From assembly GCA_013214355.1 (NCBI GenBank), contig JABSSL010000016.1:1-64000 (forward strand): 64,000 nucleotides of DNA, given 5' to 3'. The notes below the pieces were generated by a model. The model was not told where the DNA came from. It was given only the letters and a program-made list of their open reading frames with translations, and did no database searches. This document shows positions 26,716-34,403 of this stretch, piece after piece. Within the stretch, counting starts at the first letter, position 1, and every line of letters starts with the position of its first letter. This stretch comes from Saprospiraceae bacterium. GTDB lineage: Bacteria > Bacteroidota > Bacteroidia > Chitinophagales > Saprospiraceae. The translations under genes were made by a program, and so were the position numbers.

Positions 26716-28377
26716 TTAATTTTCCCAAATGATTTTCCGTTCATCTTCACAATATGCCCTGAGCCGACTAGCATATTTATCTTGAACATTAAATCGCTTT
26801 ACTTTTAAGGTTGGCGTTAGCAATCCATTTTCAGGCGTAAAGGGTTGTTGGCTGACCACAATCGTTCCTACCTTCGTGTAATTGGGTAAGTCCTGATTAA
26901 CGGTATGCATGGTTCCTGCTAAACTAGCTTCGAATTGATCTTTAGATTTGGCTATCCCGCTTTCGGAAGGCACCACAATCAAAATCGGATGTGGCATACC
27001 CAAACCGAGTAGGCACATTTGTTCTATGTCTGAATTAGGGCTGAACAAATGTTCAATCTTGGTGGGAATGATGAATTTTCCTTTCTCAGATTTGAAGGTA
27101 TCTTTTACTCGGCCGGTAATGGACAGATAACCATCTTCATGTAATTTGCCAGCATCTCCCGTATGTAGCCAGCCATCTTTAATCGTTTCAGCCGTTTTCT
27201 CAGGGTCTTTGTAGTAACCATTCATTACTAGAGGTGACTTAAGGAGAATTTCATTGGTTCCTTCAGCTATTCTAATCTCCATGCCTTCGTGTGCTTTGCC
27301 TACTTTACCAGGCTTCATGCCCCCCACTGGGGCGTAAGCGGCATGTGCCATGGTCTCCGTTTGACCATATCCCTCACTTAATGGAATGCCTAATTTACCC
27401 CACCATTCCACATCATAAGGGGTCATAGGAGCAGCACCCGTAATACAAATTCTGGCTTTTGACAAGCCCAGACCTGCTTTCAGCTGTTGTTGGATTCCTG
27501 CGGCTGTAGCTGGATTATTAAGGAGCGTATCCAATTGTTCTTGAGGGATTTTACTCATAATCCCCTGCTTAAATTTTGTCAGGATACGAGGAACTGCGAT
27601 AAAGAGAGTTGGACTAGCCTCTTGAAGATTTTTAGCAAAGGTTTCCAAGGACTCAGTGAAGAACACTTCCGCCCCAAATCGAATAGCCATGACTTGATTG
27701 GTTCTCTCCGCAATATGATTCAAAGGGAGATAGGAAAAGAAGCGGTTCTCCTGCTTTTCATCCAGCATAAACCAGTACGTATTCATCGGCATATTGATGG
27801 CCTGCACCAACTTCTGTTGTTTGAAAAACGCGCCTTTAGGAGTGCCCGTCGTACCTGAGGTAAAGATGATAGACCAAACGGCCTCCATAGCAGGAACAGG
27901 GCTCTCTTGCATCGGTGGTGTCGCCATAATCTCTTCCCAAGCTGTTCCAACATCAATAGTAGGATTGTCTTTATAGTGAGGGAACCTTCCGACGGGCATA
28001 CCCGCTGGGATACCTGTTTTCATATCTTCCCAACCTTCCACCTTACCAATCAATACTAAATCCACATCTCCTAATGCCATCACTTCTGCTACTTCCTTCC
28101 CTTTCAAATTGGGATAAAAGGGTACGCTTACAAATCCGGCCATCATAATGGCAATGTCTGCAATTAACCACTCCCGGCAGTTCTTGGAAATAATACTAAT
28201 ATGAGCATTGTCTTTGGGACATTGTTTCTTTAGCCAAGCGGCCACCTTCCTTGCTTTTTGCCCTACTTCTGACCAACTATAAGTCTCCCAGCTATCTCCA
28301 AAAGGTTGATTCAAAAAAGGACTATCGGCTTTGCTTTTTTCGTATTCGTAAAAGTATTCTATCAGTGTTTTATCCAT
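26716..28377 (-). CDS. AMP-binding long-chain acyl-CoA synthetase-like ligase
   Basis: This 553-residue enzyme starts at the ATG at 28377 (MDKTLIEYF). The adenylation P-loop is FTSGTTGTPKG at about 172-182, followed by GYGQTE and the C-terminal hinge region LHTGDAGKL and GRVKDTFKSEKGKFI, the form found in long-chain ACSL-type synthetases. It activates a free acid to acyl-AMP and then acyl-CoA. It is the first gene of the five-gene acyl operon and could feed the acid released by the penicillin-acylase homologue into beta-oxidation. The transcript appears to begin about 370 nt upstream at the operator-promoter. Confidence 0.9.
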   Translation of the reverse strand: MDKTLIEYFYEYEKSKADSPFLNQPFGDSWETYSWSEVGQKARKVAAWLKKQCPKDNAHISIISKNCREWLIADIAIMMAGFVSVPFYPNLKGKEVAEVMALGDVDLVLIGKVEGWEDMKTGIPAGMPVGRFPHYKDNPTIDVGTAWEEIMATPPMQESPVPAMEAVWSIIFTSGTTGTPKGAFFKQQKLVQAINMPMNTYWFMLDEKQENRFFSYLPLNHIAERTNQVMAIRFGAEVFFTESLETFAKNLQEASPTLFIAVPRILTKFKQGIMSKIPQEQLDTLLNNPATAAGIQQQLKAGLGLSKARICITGAAPMTPYDVEWWGKLGIPLSEGYGQTETMAHAAYAPVGGMKPGKVGKAHEGMEIRIAEGTNEILLKSPLVMNGYYKDPEKTAETIKDGWLHTGDAGKLHEDGYLSITGRVKDTFKSEKGKFIIPTKIEHLFSPNSDIEQMCLLGLGMPHPILIVVPSESGIAKSKDQFEASLAGTMHTVNQDLPNYTKVGTIVVSQQPFTPENGLLTPTLKVKRFNVQDKYASRLRAYCEDERKIIWEN

Positions 28378-28386
28378 GGTAGGCAA

Positions 28387-28728
28387 TTAATTGTTGAAGT
28401 GAAAAAATTGATCCTTTAGTGAAATGTCTTTAGCAAAAAGCCGATTGAATGAGGTTTTTTGCCCTATGATTACAGCCCTAGTAACACTAGAATATCTGGC
28501 TTGCAGGTGTTCCAACAAACTGAAAATGGCTGATATGCTGCCTTTAGCAATTCCTTTCTTGACGTTTCTTTAAAATGGAGAGCAAGTTCCAGAAGCTCTT
28601 GCCTGGATATCCCTTATCGCGTCCGAACGCAAGTTTTTCTCTTTACAGATAAACCCATAGTAGACACCCTGGGCAAGAGCATTAATATCACCTTTTAGAT
28701 TCCCTTTAGGAATCCCAGTCTTCACTGG
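28387..28728 (-). pseudogene. Decayed reading frame upstream of the acyl-CoA ligase
   Basis: On the minus strand one frame is open from 28728 to 28387 except for one TAA at 28570-28572. The first part reads [20 protein letters not shown] and further to about 51 codons; the second begins RNVKKGIAKGSISAIFSLLE and ends FAKDISLKDQFFHFNN, stopping 10 bp before the ligase start. There is no good start codon and no stand-alone domain. The second part has a faint likeness to the small effector-associated domains common in Saprospirales (IAKG, LLEHLQ). It may be the remnant of a former first gene of the operon, or only a chance open stretch in a long leader. Confidence 0.35.
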
Positions 28729-28756
28729 TTATTCCAGTAAAGGGGCATGATAGTAA

Positions 28757-28787
28757 CAAAGATATTTTAAAAAATGAGAATTCCTCA
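28757..28787 (-). promoter_or_regulatory. Acyl-operon promoter with operator in the spacer
   Basis: A perfect -7 box TATCTTTG reads on the minus strand at 28757-28764. The 13-bp palindrome TGAG-AATTC-CTCA (28775-28787) lies immediately upstream of it, between the -7 and expected -33 positions, so a bound repressor would block RNA polymerase. No exact -33 TTTG is seen. Confidence 0.5.
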
Positions 28788-28818
28788 CTTTTCACGATAA
28801 AAAAATGAGGATCTCTCA
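28775..28818. promoter_or_regulatory. Twin operator TGAG-N5-CTCA for the adjacent TetR regulator
   Basis: Two 13-bp palindromes, TGAG-AATTC-CTCA at 28775-28787 and TGAG-GATCT-CTCA at 28806-28818, share their half-sites and A/T-rich flanks (AAAA before, a T-rich run after). Their centres are 31 bp apart, close to three helical turns. They lie between the divergent TetR gene and the acyl operon promoter and so probably control both. Confidence 0.6.
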
Positions 28819-28881
28819 TTTTTAATCAAATCGCTTACATCCGAATTTTATATCTTGTGCTTTCATTTGACATATCTTGAA

Positions 28882-29454
28882 ATGGGAAAAAGAGCTGCTA
28901 ATAAGCTCAGGAATGAGCAAGAAATTGTCGACAAGGCCATTCAATTATTTATAAGCAAAGGAGCGGAGGCGACGAAGATCAGCGATATCGTAGCCGAGAC
29001 GAATCTAGCCTTTGGCACTTTCTACAATTATTTTCGAAGTAAGAGTGAGATTTGGGACAGAATCATCTCCGATTTATTCAAGACATTAGTCTATCAAGAG
29101 CGCTTAAAGGCTACTTCCATCTTTGATTTTATCTATACCTCGATTTATCCCATTATGTGTGCCGTAGATACTTCTCCATACCGGGAGCTAATTGTAGCTG
29201 CTCCCTCTGCTTTTCGCGATGCCTATTTCAGAAATAAGAAGCTCTACGTACACTTGGATATTTTTGAACATGATATGAGAGCGCATCCAGCATTTGAACA
29301 TTTAGCAGAGCATGAGTATAAATTATCGGTATATGCTGTAGTTGGTTTATGTCTCGAAACCTTTATCCAATCTCGCCAACGCAAAGATGGTTTCTCCATC
29401 GAGCAAATCACGCATTATATAGCCAGCATGTATGAAAGAGGATTGAGTGGCTAG
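28882..29454 (+). CDS. TetR/AcrR family transcriptional regulator
   Basis: I choose the ATG at 28882 (MGKRAANKLRNEQ), giving 190 residues; the upstream TTG would add an improbable leader. The N-terminal helix-turn-helix (ATKISDIVAETNLAFGTFYNYFRSK cut at its ends; residues about 24-48) is a textbook TetR domain, with NLAFGTFYNYF as recognition helix. The C-terminal part is a helical ligand-binding and dimer domain. It is divergent from the acyl operon, with two matching palindromes in the shared region. The likely ligand is an acyl-CoA or acylated molecule, as for FadR-type TetR regulators of beta-oxidation, but that is inference. Confidence 0.9.
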   Translation: MGKRAANKLRNEQEIVDKAIQLFISKGAEATKISDIVAETNLAFGTFYNYFRSKSEIWDRIISDLFKTLVYQERLKATSIFDFIYTSIYPIMCAVDTSPYRELIVAAPSAFRDAYFRNKKLYVHLDIFEHDMRAHPAFEHLAEHEYKLSVYAVVGLCLETFIQSRQRKDGFSIEQITHYIASMYERGLSG

Positions 29455-29606
29455 TTTTGACTAAGCATTCTGCCTATTTCCTATCCGCTCTTTCAGTAGT
29501 ACATTTCAAACGATTGTATTGTAAATGGCCGTAGATCAATCCTCTAATTTAGTGTGATCCCAATCGTTTGACTAACGGTATCTTTCTTTATCCAATCATA
29601 CAAAAA

Positions 29607-29631
29607 GGAGCTCCAATATTTTGGCAGCTCC
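29607..29631 (-). terminator. Hairpin with T-run downstream of the lipocalin-like gene
   Basis: GGAGCT pairs with AGCTCC, extended by CAA/TTG with a bulge, and is followed on the minus strand by TTTTTG. It lies 33 bp after the stop of the minus-strand gene. Confidence 0.65.
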
Positions 29632-29664
29632 CCATGTTTGTATTAAAGCTAGGATGGCTAGAAG

Positions 29665-30192
29665 TTACTCCTCCACTCTATCCAACGTCATTTCAAAAAA
29701 CTGGAATTCCTGCCCCTCCCCCATCTTCACCATGCCTTTCTCATACCACTGGCCCTTGTCATTCAAGGTGATCACATAGGTAATCGTACGGCCAGGCATT
29801 TCCATCTTCCATTCAAAGGTATTTTCGGCTAAGATCTTGGCGGCAAATTTGCCTCCCATTCCACTGGCTAAGACGGAATTGAAGTCATAGGCCTTTTTCT
29901 GGGGATCGTAGGTGATCACGGCAAAAGCATCATGAATGACCTTTCCTTCACTGTGGCCCTTTCCTTCGATGGCCAAGGCAGCTTTCCCAGCCTTCCATTG
30001 GATATCTTCCGTCTGTTCGAAAGTGACGCGTTTACCTCCTTGGATGAACATCCAGCCATTACCAGACCACTTACCTGCCATGAATTCCAATTGATCTAGT
30101 GCATGACGGTGTTCCTCAGACATTTCGGGCATTTGAGCAAAGGCAGTAACACCAAAAAAGAGCAGCATAAAACTTAAAAAAGCGTTTTTCAT
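29665..30192 (-). CDS. Exported lipocalin-like protein (DUF1579-like)
   Basis: I start at 30192 (MKNAFLSFMLLFFGVTAFAQ), which gives a clean signal peptide and 175 residues. The mature part begins with a helix (HRHALDQLEFMAGKWSG) and continues with beta strands rich in Thr, Lys and aromatic residues, as in the DUF1579/nitrobindin-like ten-strand barrels (FMAGKWSGNGWM, AFAVITYDPQKKAYDF). A role in binding a small ligand or in surface quality control is possible but unknown. The AraC regulator gene lies 94 bp upstream in the same direction. Confidence 0.7.
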   Translation of the reverse strand: MKNAFLSFMLLFFGVTAFAQMPEMSEEHRHALDQLEFMAGKWSGNGWMFIQGGKRVTFEQTEDIQWKAGKAALAIEGKGHSEGKVIHDAFAVITYDPQKKAYDFNSVLASGMGGKFAAKILAENTFEWKMEMPGRTITYVITLNDKGQWYEKGMVKMGEGQEFQFFEMTLDRVEE

Positions 30193-30286
30193 TGTGCGAT
30201 TTTTTTGCAGCCAAGTTAGGCCGAAGGGGAATATCCTACCTAGTAAAAAACCGACATTCGCCAATCAACTGAGGATTCAGTAATCC

Positions 30287-31081
30287 TTAATCCTCCAAGC
30301 CAAGATGCTCGATTTGCTTGAGATAGCTTTCTAATTCGGCGGAAGAGAGGCCAGCAATGGCCGCAAAATCGCGATTGAAATGAGACTTATCCGTGTAGCC
30401 ATGGTCAAACAAAATATCGGCATAGGATTTTTCTGCTAGTAATCTTTGCAACAAAGCAGCGCGCATTCTGCGAATCCTACTAAAGACTTTTGGGGAAAGC
30501 CCAACCGCCTCTTGAAAGCGGCGTTGGAATTGTCGCTCACTCATAAAGACCTGCTGAGCCAACGCTGAGACTTTCACATTTCCATCCGCCCTAAGAATGC
30601 TTCGTACGGCTTCTAAAACGGGTTCATCTAATTGCACCTTCTTTTCCGCTACCCACTCCATAAAAATGGGATCTAGCCAGGAGATCGCAGCCTCCTCCTT
30701 TGGCCAACGTGCAAAAATTGCGGTAGTGTCCAGCTCCCCGATTAAATCTTCTGCCTCTAAATTTTGGTTGACCCATTCTTTGGGAGATATCTGAAACAGG
30801 GCTTTTCCCACCCCGGGCATAAAACGTACGCCCAAGCAATGACTACCAGGAAATACAGGTAATCGAAAGATCGAAGTTTGTGGTCCCAGTAAGGAGATTC
30901 CAAGACCTGGTGCTAAGGGATGATATGGAAAAGCCAATGAAAAGCAACCATCAGGAGGGATGCTATGCTCTAAAATCTCCTGATGATCCTGGGGTTGATA
31001 GCTAAAGATCCAATAACAGTAGATATAGTCCGCTAAAGCCTCGCCGGGTCTAATCTCTTGGTAGGTCAGCATATTCCTCAT
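30287..31081 (-). CDS. AraC family transcriptional regulator
   Basis: This 264-residue protein has an N-terminal DUF6597-like sensor part (EALADYIYCYWIF, HSIPPDGCFSLAF, LLGPQTS) and a C-terminal AraC DNA-binding domain with two HTH motifs: VSALAQQVFMSERQFQRRF and SYADILFDHGYTDKSHFNRDF. The start may be Met1 or Met4. It is cytoplasmic. The lipocalin-like gene just downstream is an obvious candidate target or co-transcribed gene. The inducer is unknown. Confidence 0.9.
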   Translation of the reverse strand: MRNMLTYQEIRPGEALADYIYCYWIFSYQPQDHQEILEHSIPPDGCFSLAFPYHPLAPGLGISLLGPQTSIFRLPVFPGSHCLGVRFMPGVGKALFQISPKEWVNQNLEAEDLIGELDTTAIFARWPKEEAAISWLDPIFMEWVAEKKVQLDEPVLEAVRSILRADGNVKVSALAQQVFMSERQFQRRFQEAVGLSPKVFSRIRRMRAALLQRLLAEKSYADILFDHGYTDKSHFNRDFAAIAGLSSAELESYLKQIEHLGLED

Positions 31082-31344
31082 ACTCTAAAGCTAAAAAAGT
31101 TGATTGTTTCCCAAAAATTATGTTCCTTGCTACTAATACCTTCCTGGGTATTAAGCCATTGGAGTCCTTAGTTAAATACAATTCGGTGGTAGTTTTCTCC
31201 ATCGAGAGGGTTCTGCTCTATAGCTAAGGCCACTTACTAGCAATCTTCTGCAGCCAACCAAGGTAAACCATCCTTTTGTAGGTCGTTTATCAGATAGTAT
31301 AACAAGATGATCAATCCAAATTATTAACAAACTCAATAAAGACC

Positions 31345-32484
31345 ATGGGACTTATTAATGATCTCAAAAAATTAATGTTTGGCGCTAAATCCGTGGGTAA
31401 GTCTGCGGCAAACAAGACAGTGGAGAAAGGGAAGGAAGTAGCCAGTGATATAGCGGACAAATCAGGAGAATTATTTGATCAAGCCAAAGATAAGGTAGAA
31501 GAGGTAGGGGGTGTAGCCATGGATAAAGCGGGTGATTTCGTGGAAAAAGCCAAGGATTCCGTGGAGGATATTGCTGCAAGAATTTGGGAGGAAGCTGAAG
31601 AGGCTGCTGGTAAAGCAAAAGAAGCGGCTAGCGATCTTACACAAAAAGTAAAGGATAAGGCTGACGATTTCCTCAATAAGGAGGAAGAGATCGTAGCTTC
31701 TGCCCCTATGGAAGAAGTTCCGGACTTAAATATAGAAGACGATATCCTAGCTCCAGAACCCGAAGCCACGACTTCAAGAGTTGGAGAAGCAGCAGACAAA
31801 GCTGGCGATGCCATCAAGGAGGCTGCGCAAAAGGCGGGAGAGACGCTCAAGAACCTTGGAGATGAATTCATGGATAAAACGAGTGGCGTACGCGGCAAGA
31901 TCATGGATAAATCTGAAGAGGTTGGAGGTAAAGTGCTGGATGTAGCGGAGGATCTTGGTGGCAAGATCATGGATAAATCTGAAGAGGTCGGCGGTAAAGT
32001 CATGGACGTAGCCGAAGACCTAGGCGGAAAGATCTTGGAAAGCGGAGGCAGTGCCCTGGATAAAGCCAAAGAACTAGGGGGTAGAATTTTTGATAAAGCC
32101 GAAGATCTGGTACAAAAAGCCCAAAAAGCTGCAGCCGAGGAGGATATGGATAGCATCATTGACAAGGCTAAAGCCATGGGTGATGAAGCCGCGTCGAAGG
32201 TCCAGGATACGACCTCCAACTTTAAAGAAAAGCTGGAAGAATCCGGTGACAGTCTACTAGAGGGGAAAGATAGCTTTTTTGAAAAGGCCAAACGTTTTGC
32301 TGATGGTGATTACTCCATGAAAGGAGAGAAAAAGACCAATTCCATCTTTGAGAATAGCGAAATGAGTATCGAAAAAGATCCGGATCATCAGCCAAAGAAG
32401 AATGACGGGACAGTGGCAGGGTTTGAAGACTTGGATGGTGACGGAGATGAGATCATTGATGATGCCATCATTGATGAGGATTAA
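31345..32484 (+). CDS. LEA-like amphipathic repeat protein with acidic tail
   Basis: This 379-residue protein lacks a signal peptide and is almost wholly made of Ala/Lys/Glu/Asp-rich amphipathic helix. Motifs such as DKAGDFVEKAKDSVED and DKSEEVGGKVLDVAEDLGG recur with an 11-residue (hendecad) rhythm, as in group 3 LEA and YtxH/CsbD-like stress proteins. A 66-bp tandem repeat encodes two identical 22-residue units. The tail is strongly acidic and contains DLDGDGDE, resembling a calcium-binding loop. Its likely role is desiccation or osmotic protection, membrane binding or phase separation; no enzyme motif exists. It is preceded by 263 bp in which I recognise nothing and followed by a strong terminator. 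Confidence 0.75.
   Translation: MGLINDLKKLMFGAKSVGKSAANKTVEKGKEVASDIADKSGELFDQAKDKVEEVGGVAMDKAGDFVEKAKDSVEDIAARIWEEAEEAAGKAKEAASDLTQKVKDKADDFLNKEEEIVASAPMEEVPDLNIEDDILAPEPEATTSRVGEAADKAGDAIKEAAQKAGETLKNLGDEFMDKTSGVRGKIMDKSEEVGGKVLDVAEDLGGKIMDKSEEVGGKVMDVAEDLGGKILESGGSALDKAKELGGRIFDKAEDLVQKAQKAAAEEDMDSIIDKAKAMGDEAASKVQDTTSNFKEKLEESGDSLLEGKDSFFEKAKRFADGDYSMKGEKKTNSIFENSEMSIEKDPDHQPKKNDGTVAGFEDLDGDGDEIIDDAIIDED
31897..32028 (+). repeat. Two 66-bp tandem repeats encoding 2 x 11-mer units
   Basis: Units starting at 31897 and 31963 both begin AAGATCATGGATAAATC and encode KIMDKSEEVGG-K-(V)-DVAEDLGG with only synonymous or conservative changes. A partial third unit begins at 32029. This shows growth of the LEA-like protein by in-frame duplication. 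Confidence 0.85.
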
Positions 32485-32547
32485 CTACCAATGATACCTG
32501 AAGCGCAACTTTTCCTTAGCTGAAGGGCAAGGATTTGAGATAAAAAT

Positions 32548-32583
32548 GACAGCGCAGCCTCCAAGCGGGAGGTTTGCGCTGTC
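32548..32583. terminator. GC-rich hairpin between convergent genes
   Basis: GACAGCGCA pairs with TGCGCTGTC and CCTCC with GGAGG around AAGC; on the plus strand TCAATTTCT follows. It separates the LEA-like gene from the frameshifted T9SS gene. Confidence 0.75.
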
Positions 32584-32608
32584 TCAATTTCTAGAAAAAC
32601 GTCGTCTA

Positions 32609-33573
32609 TTATTGGACTAGAATTCTTTCAAAGCGGGTTTCTCCCGCACCCTCGAATCGCAGGATGTAAGTGCCCCGTTGTAAGTTCCTTGGCAATTCAA
32701 AGAAAGAATTGGGGTGGGTATTTTGTAAGCGTATCTCCTGGCCTAGTGTGTTGATTAAACTCACATTGCTGGGCGCTTCTCCTCCTTCGCTTTGAATCGT
32801 AAATGTATGTTGTACTGGGTTCGGAAATATCCGATAGGTCGCAAAGCCTTTGCCTTTCATTTCCACCGTAACCATACTGGAGTATTCAAAAGTACCATCG
32901 TAATCTACCTGTCGCAAGCGGTAGTAATTGATACCCGTGGAAGGTGTCGTATGCTCATAATTGTATTGTTGGGGAGTATAGCTTGTACCAGCTCCTGCTA
33001 TCACCCCTATTTGCTTAAATGACTTTCCGTCCTCGCTAAATTCGACCTCAAACTGTTTGTTATTGGATTCCGTAGCGGTGGACCAGTCCAGTCTGATTCC
33101 TCTACCGGAAGCCTTCCCACTGAAGGAGGAAAATTCAACCGGTAGGATACCTAGTGCAGCATTCAGCGTGATTGGCCCGGGTAGGAAACCTAGTGCAAGA
33201 TTTAATTGAGCAAACGTCAAATCTCCCCCGCCTACACTAGTGGCAGTTATCAAAAGTGGTCCAACGGTAATACTGGCATTTACCGTGGAAGAGGTAAGAA
33301 GGTACTCGAACTTACCGTCACGATACCTGTAAATCTAATGTCTACTTGGTCAGCTAAATTAATGGTAGCACCAGAAAGATTGTATGTACAGTTAATGTCC
33401 GCTAAATCAACTGTGATATTGGGCGATCCACCAGCCGCGAGGCAATCGGTCAATTGCTGTACGGTGCTGATGTTAGCCGCACAGGTGGGTGATCCCGAAG
33501 GGGTGCATTGTGCTGCCAGCTGCTTAGTTATCCCTAACATCAGATATAGGCATAAGACAGTTTTCCATTTCAT
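32609..33573 (-). pseudogene. T9SS-sorted exported protein, disrupted by a frameshift
   Basis: The 5' part (33573 to 33280) encodes a signal peptide (MKWKTVLCLYLMLGITKQLAAQ) and about 75 further residues before a stop. The 3' part (from about 33330 to 32609) is in the -1 frame without a good start and encodes a Saprospirales-typical beta domain (LPVEFSSFSGKASG, GINYYRLRQVDYDG) and a type A sorting domain (YRIFPNPVQHTFTI to RILVQ). A 7-bp direct repeat ACGGTAA (minus strand) occurs at 33312-33318 and 33280-33286, 32 bp apart; removal of one repeat and the segment between would join GIVTV to NASITVG in frame. It could be a real pseudogene, a switchable gene or an assembly error. Confidence 0.7.
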
Positions 33574-33844
33574 AGTTGTTCATTTAGTGTTGTTAATAGA
33601 TCAATTACTGTTTTATGGCAAAGGTCCTTAGGGCCAGACAGATATACTGCAGGCAAACTGGGCTTATGAAAGGAGAAAACCTTAGTGGTTGATCAAGGAT
33701 CATCCTGACCAATTATCTGAAATAGGTTTAGGGAAAATCTGCGAAGTATAAATAGAAATAGGTTCGCCTATTAGGTAGAAGGGGAAGAGAATTACGGCTA
33801 AAATTTACAAGTGGGGGTAAACTACTTTTCTTTGAATAGACGAT

Positions 33845-33852
33845 CAAAATTA
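33845..33852 (-). promoter_or_regulatory. Candidate -7 box TAATTTTG for the frameshifted T9SS gene
   Basis: The minus strand reads TAATTTTG, an exact TAnnTTTG, about 270 nt before the ATG. No clear -33 TTTG is at the right distance. Confidence 0.3.
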
Positions 33853-34035
33853 GCACAAATTCCCAAATCAAGCATACAATTCCCTTCCAAAATGCTCGCC
33901 TTTAACCAAACCTTTAAATCATAAATACTTACACATAAGCTTTGCTGATTATAATACTGTATTTCTTGCTTAGCAGCTTAAACACGACGGTCTATATTCA
34001 TAAAATCCAAAGGGAGGCACTTAAATCAAAAAGAG

Positions 34036-34084
34036 GTCCATGCCCTTCTGTAAAGAGCATGGACGCACACAAATTCCCCCTAAA
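34036..34084 (-). repeat. Box-plus-terminator unit B
   Basis: On the minus strand the 14-mer TTTAGGGGGAATTT (34084-34071) is followed after exactly 6 nt by a hairpin GTCCATGC/GCATGGAC (34064-34036) and then CCTCTTTTTG. It has the same plan as unit A. A further hairpin with a symmetric GAA/GAA internal loop (34118-34093) lies just upstream of it. Confidence 0.55.
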
Positions 34085-34238
34085 ATTTTTTTGTTCTTCG
34101 ACCCCTACGTCTTCGAACAGATTCTACGATGACTCGGTTAAGTGGCCACCAAAGTGTGATTGTGCAATAAGATAAATTTGACCATGTTTGAAGACAGACT
34201 GTTATTAAGTCCTACATTTACATCTTCTGAGGAAAAAA

Positions 34239-34294
34239 GGAGAGCCATCCCCCATCCGGATAGATGGCATCTCCGCTGTAAAATTCCCCCTAAA
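34239..34294 (-). repeat. Box-plus-terminator unit A
   Basis: On the minus strand the same 14-mer TTTAGGGGGAATTT (34294-34281) is followed after exactly 6 nt by a hairpin GGAGA-GCCATC/GATGGC-TCTCC with one bulge (34274-34239) and then TTTTTTCC. The unit lies 210 bp from unit B and downstream of the T9SS gene at 34404-35372. Confidence 0.55.
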
Positions 34295-34320
34295 TAATTC
34301 TGAGTTTGAGGGCAAAAGAG

Positions 34321-34341
34321 GGTCGGCTACTGGAGCCGACC
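34321..34341 (-). terminator. Hairpin terminator of the T9SS gene
   Basis: GGTCGGCT pairs with AGCCGACC around a 5-nt loop, followed on the minus strand by CTCTTTTG. It lies about 60 bp after the stop codon at 34404. Confidence 0.7.
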
Positions 34342-34403
34342 TCCATGAAATATCAATTGTCCCTCTAACTATAATTTCTTTTAGCCGTAGCTAACGCTAT
34401 TTT

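Larger units (their letters stand above)
33574..34403. other. 830-bp noncoding region with terminator-like units
   Basis: No convincing ORF is present. The part next to the frameshifted gene would be its leader, with an exact -7 box (33845-33852, minus) and a small GGTCC/GGGCC hairpin at 33623-33635. The part beyond 34030 holds two box-plus-hairpin units and the terminator of the next T9SS gene, described separately. Confidence 0.6.

Noticed and set aside
28855-28881. TTG start for the TetR gene
   Set aside because: It adds nine residues not typical of TetR proteins; the ATG at 28882 fits the family start.
30193-30264. Longer start for the lipocalin-like gene
   Set aside because: The first 24 residues precede a proper signal peptide; the start at 30192 is better.
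31479-32291. 270-codon minus-strand frame opposite the LEA-like gene
   Set aside because: It is the antisense of a biased repeat gene (Ser/Leu/Pro-rich mirror of Ala/Glu/Lys codons), has no signal peptide or domain, and the plus-strand product has coherent hendecads.
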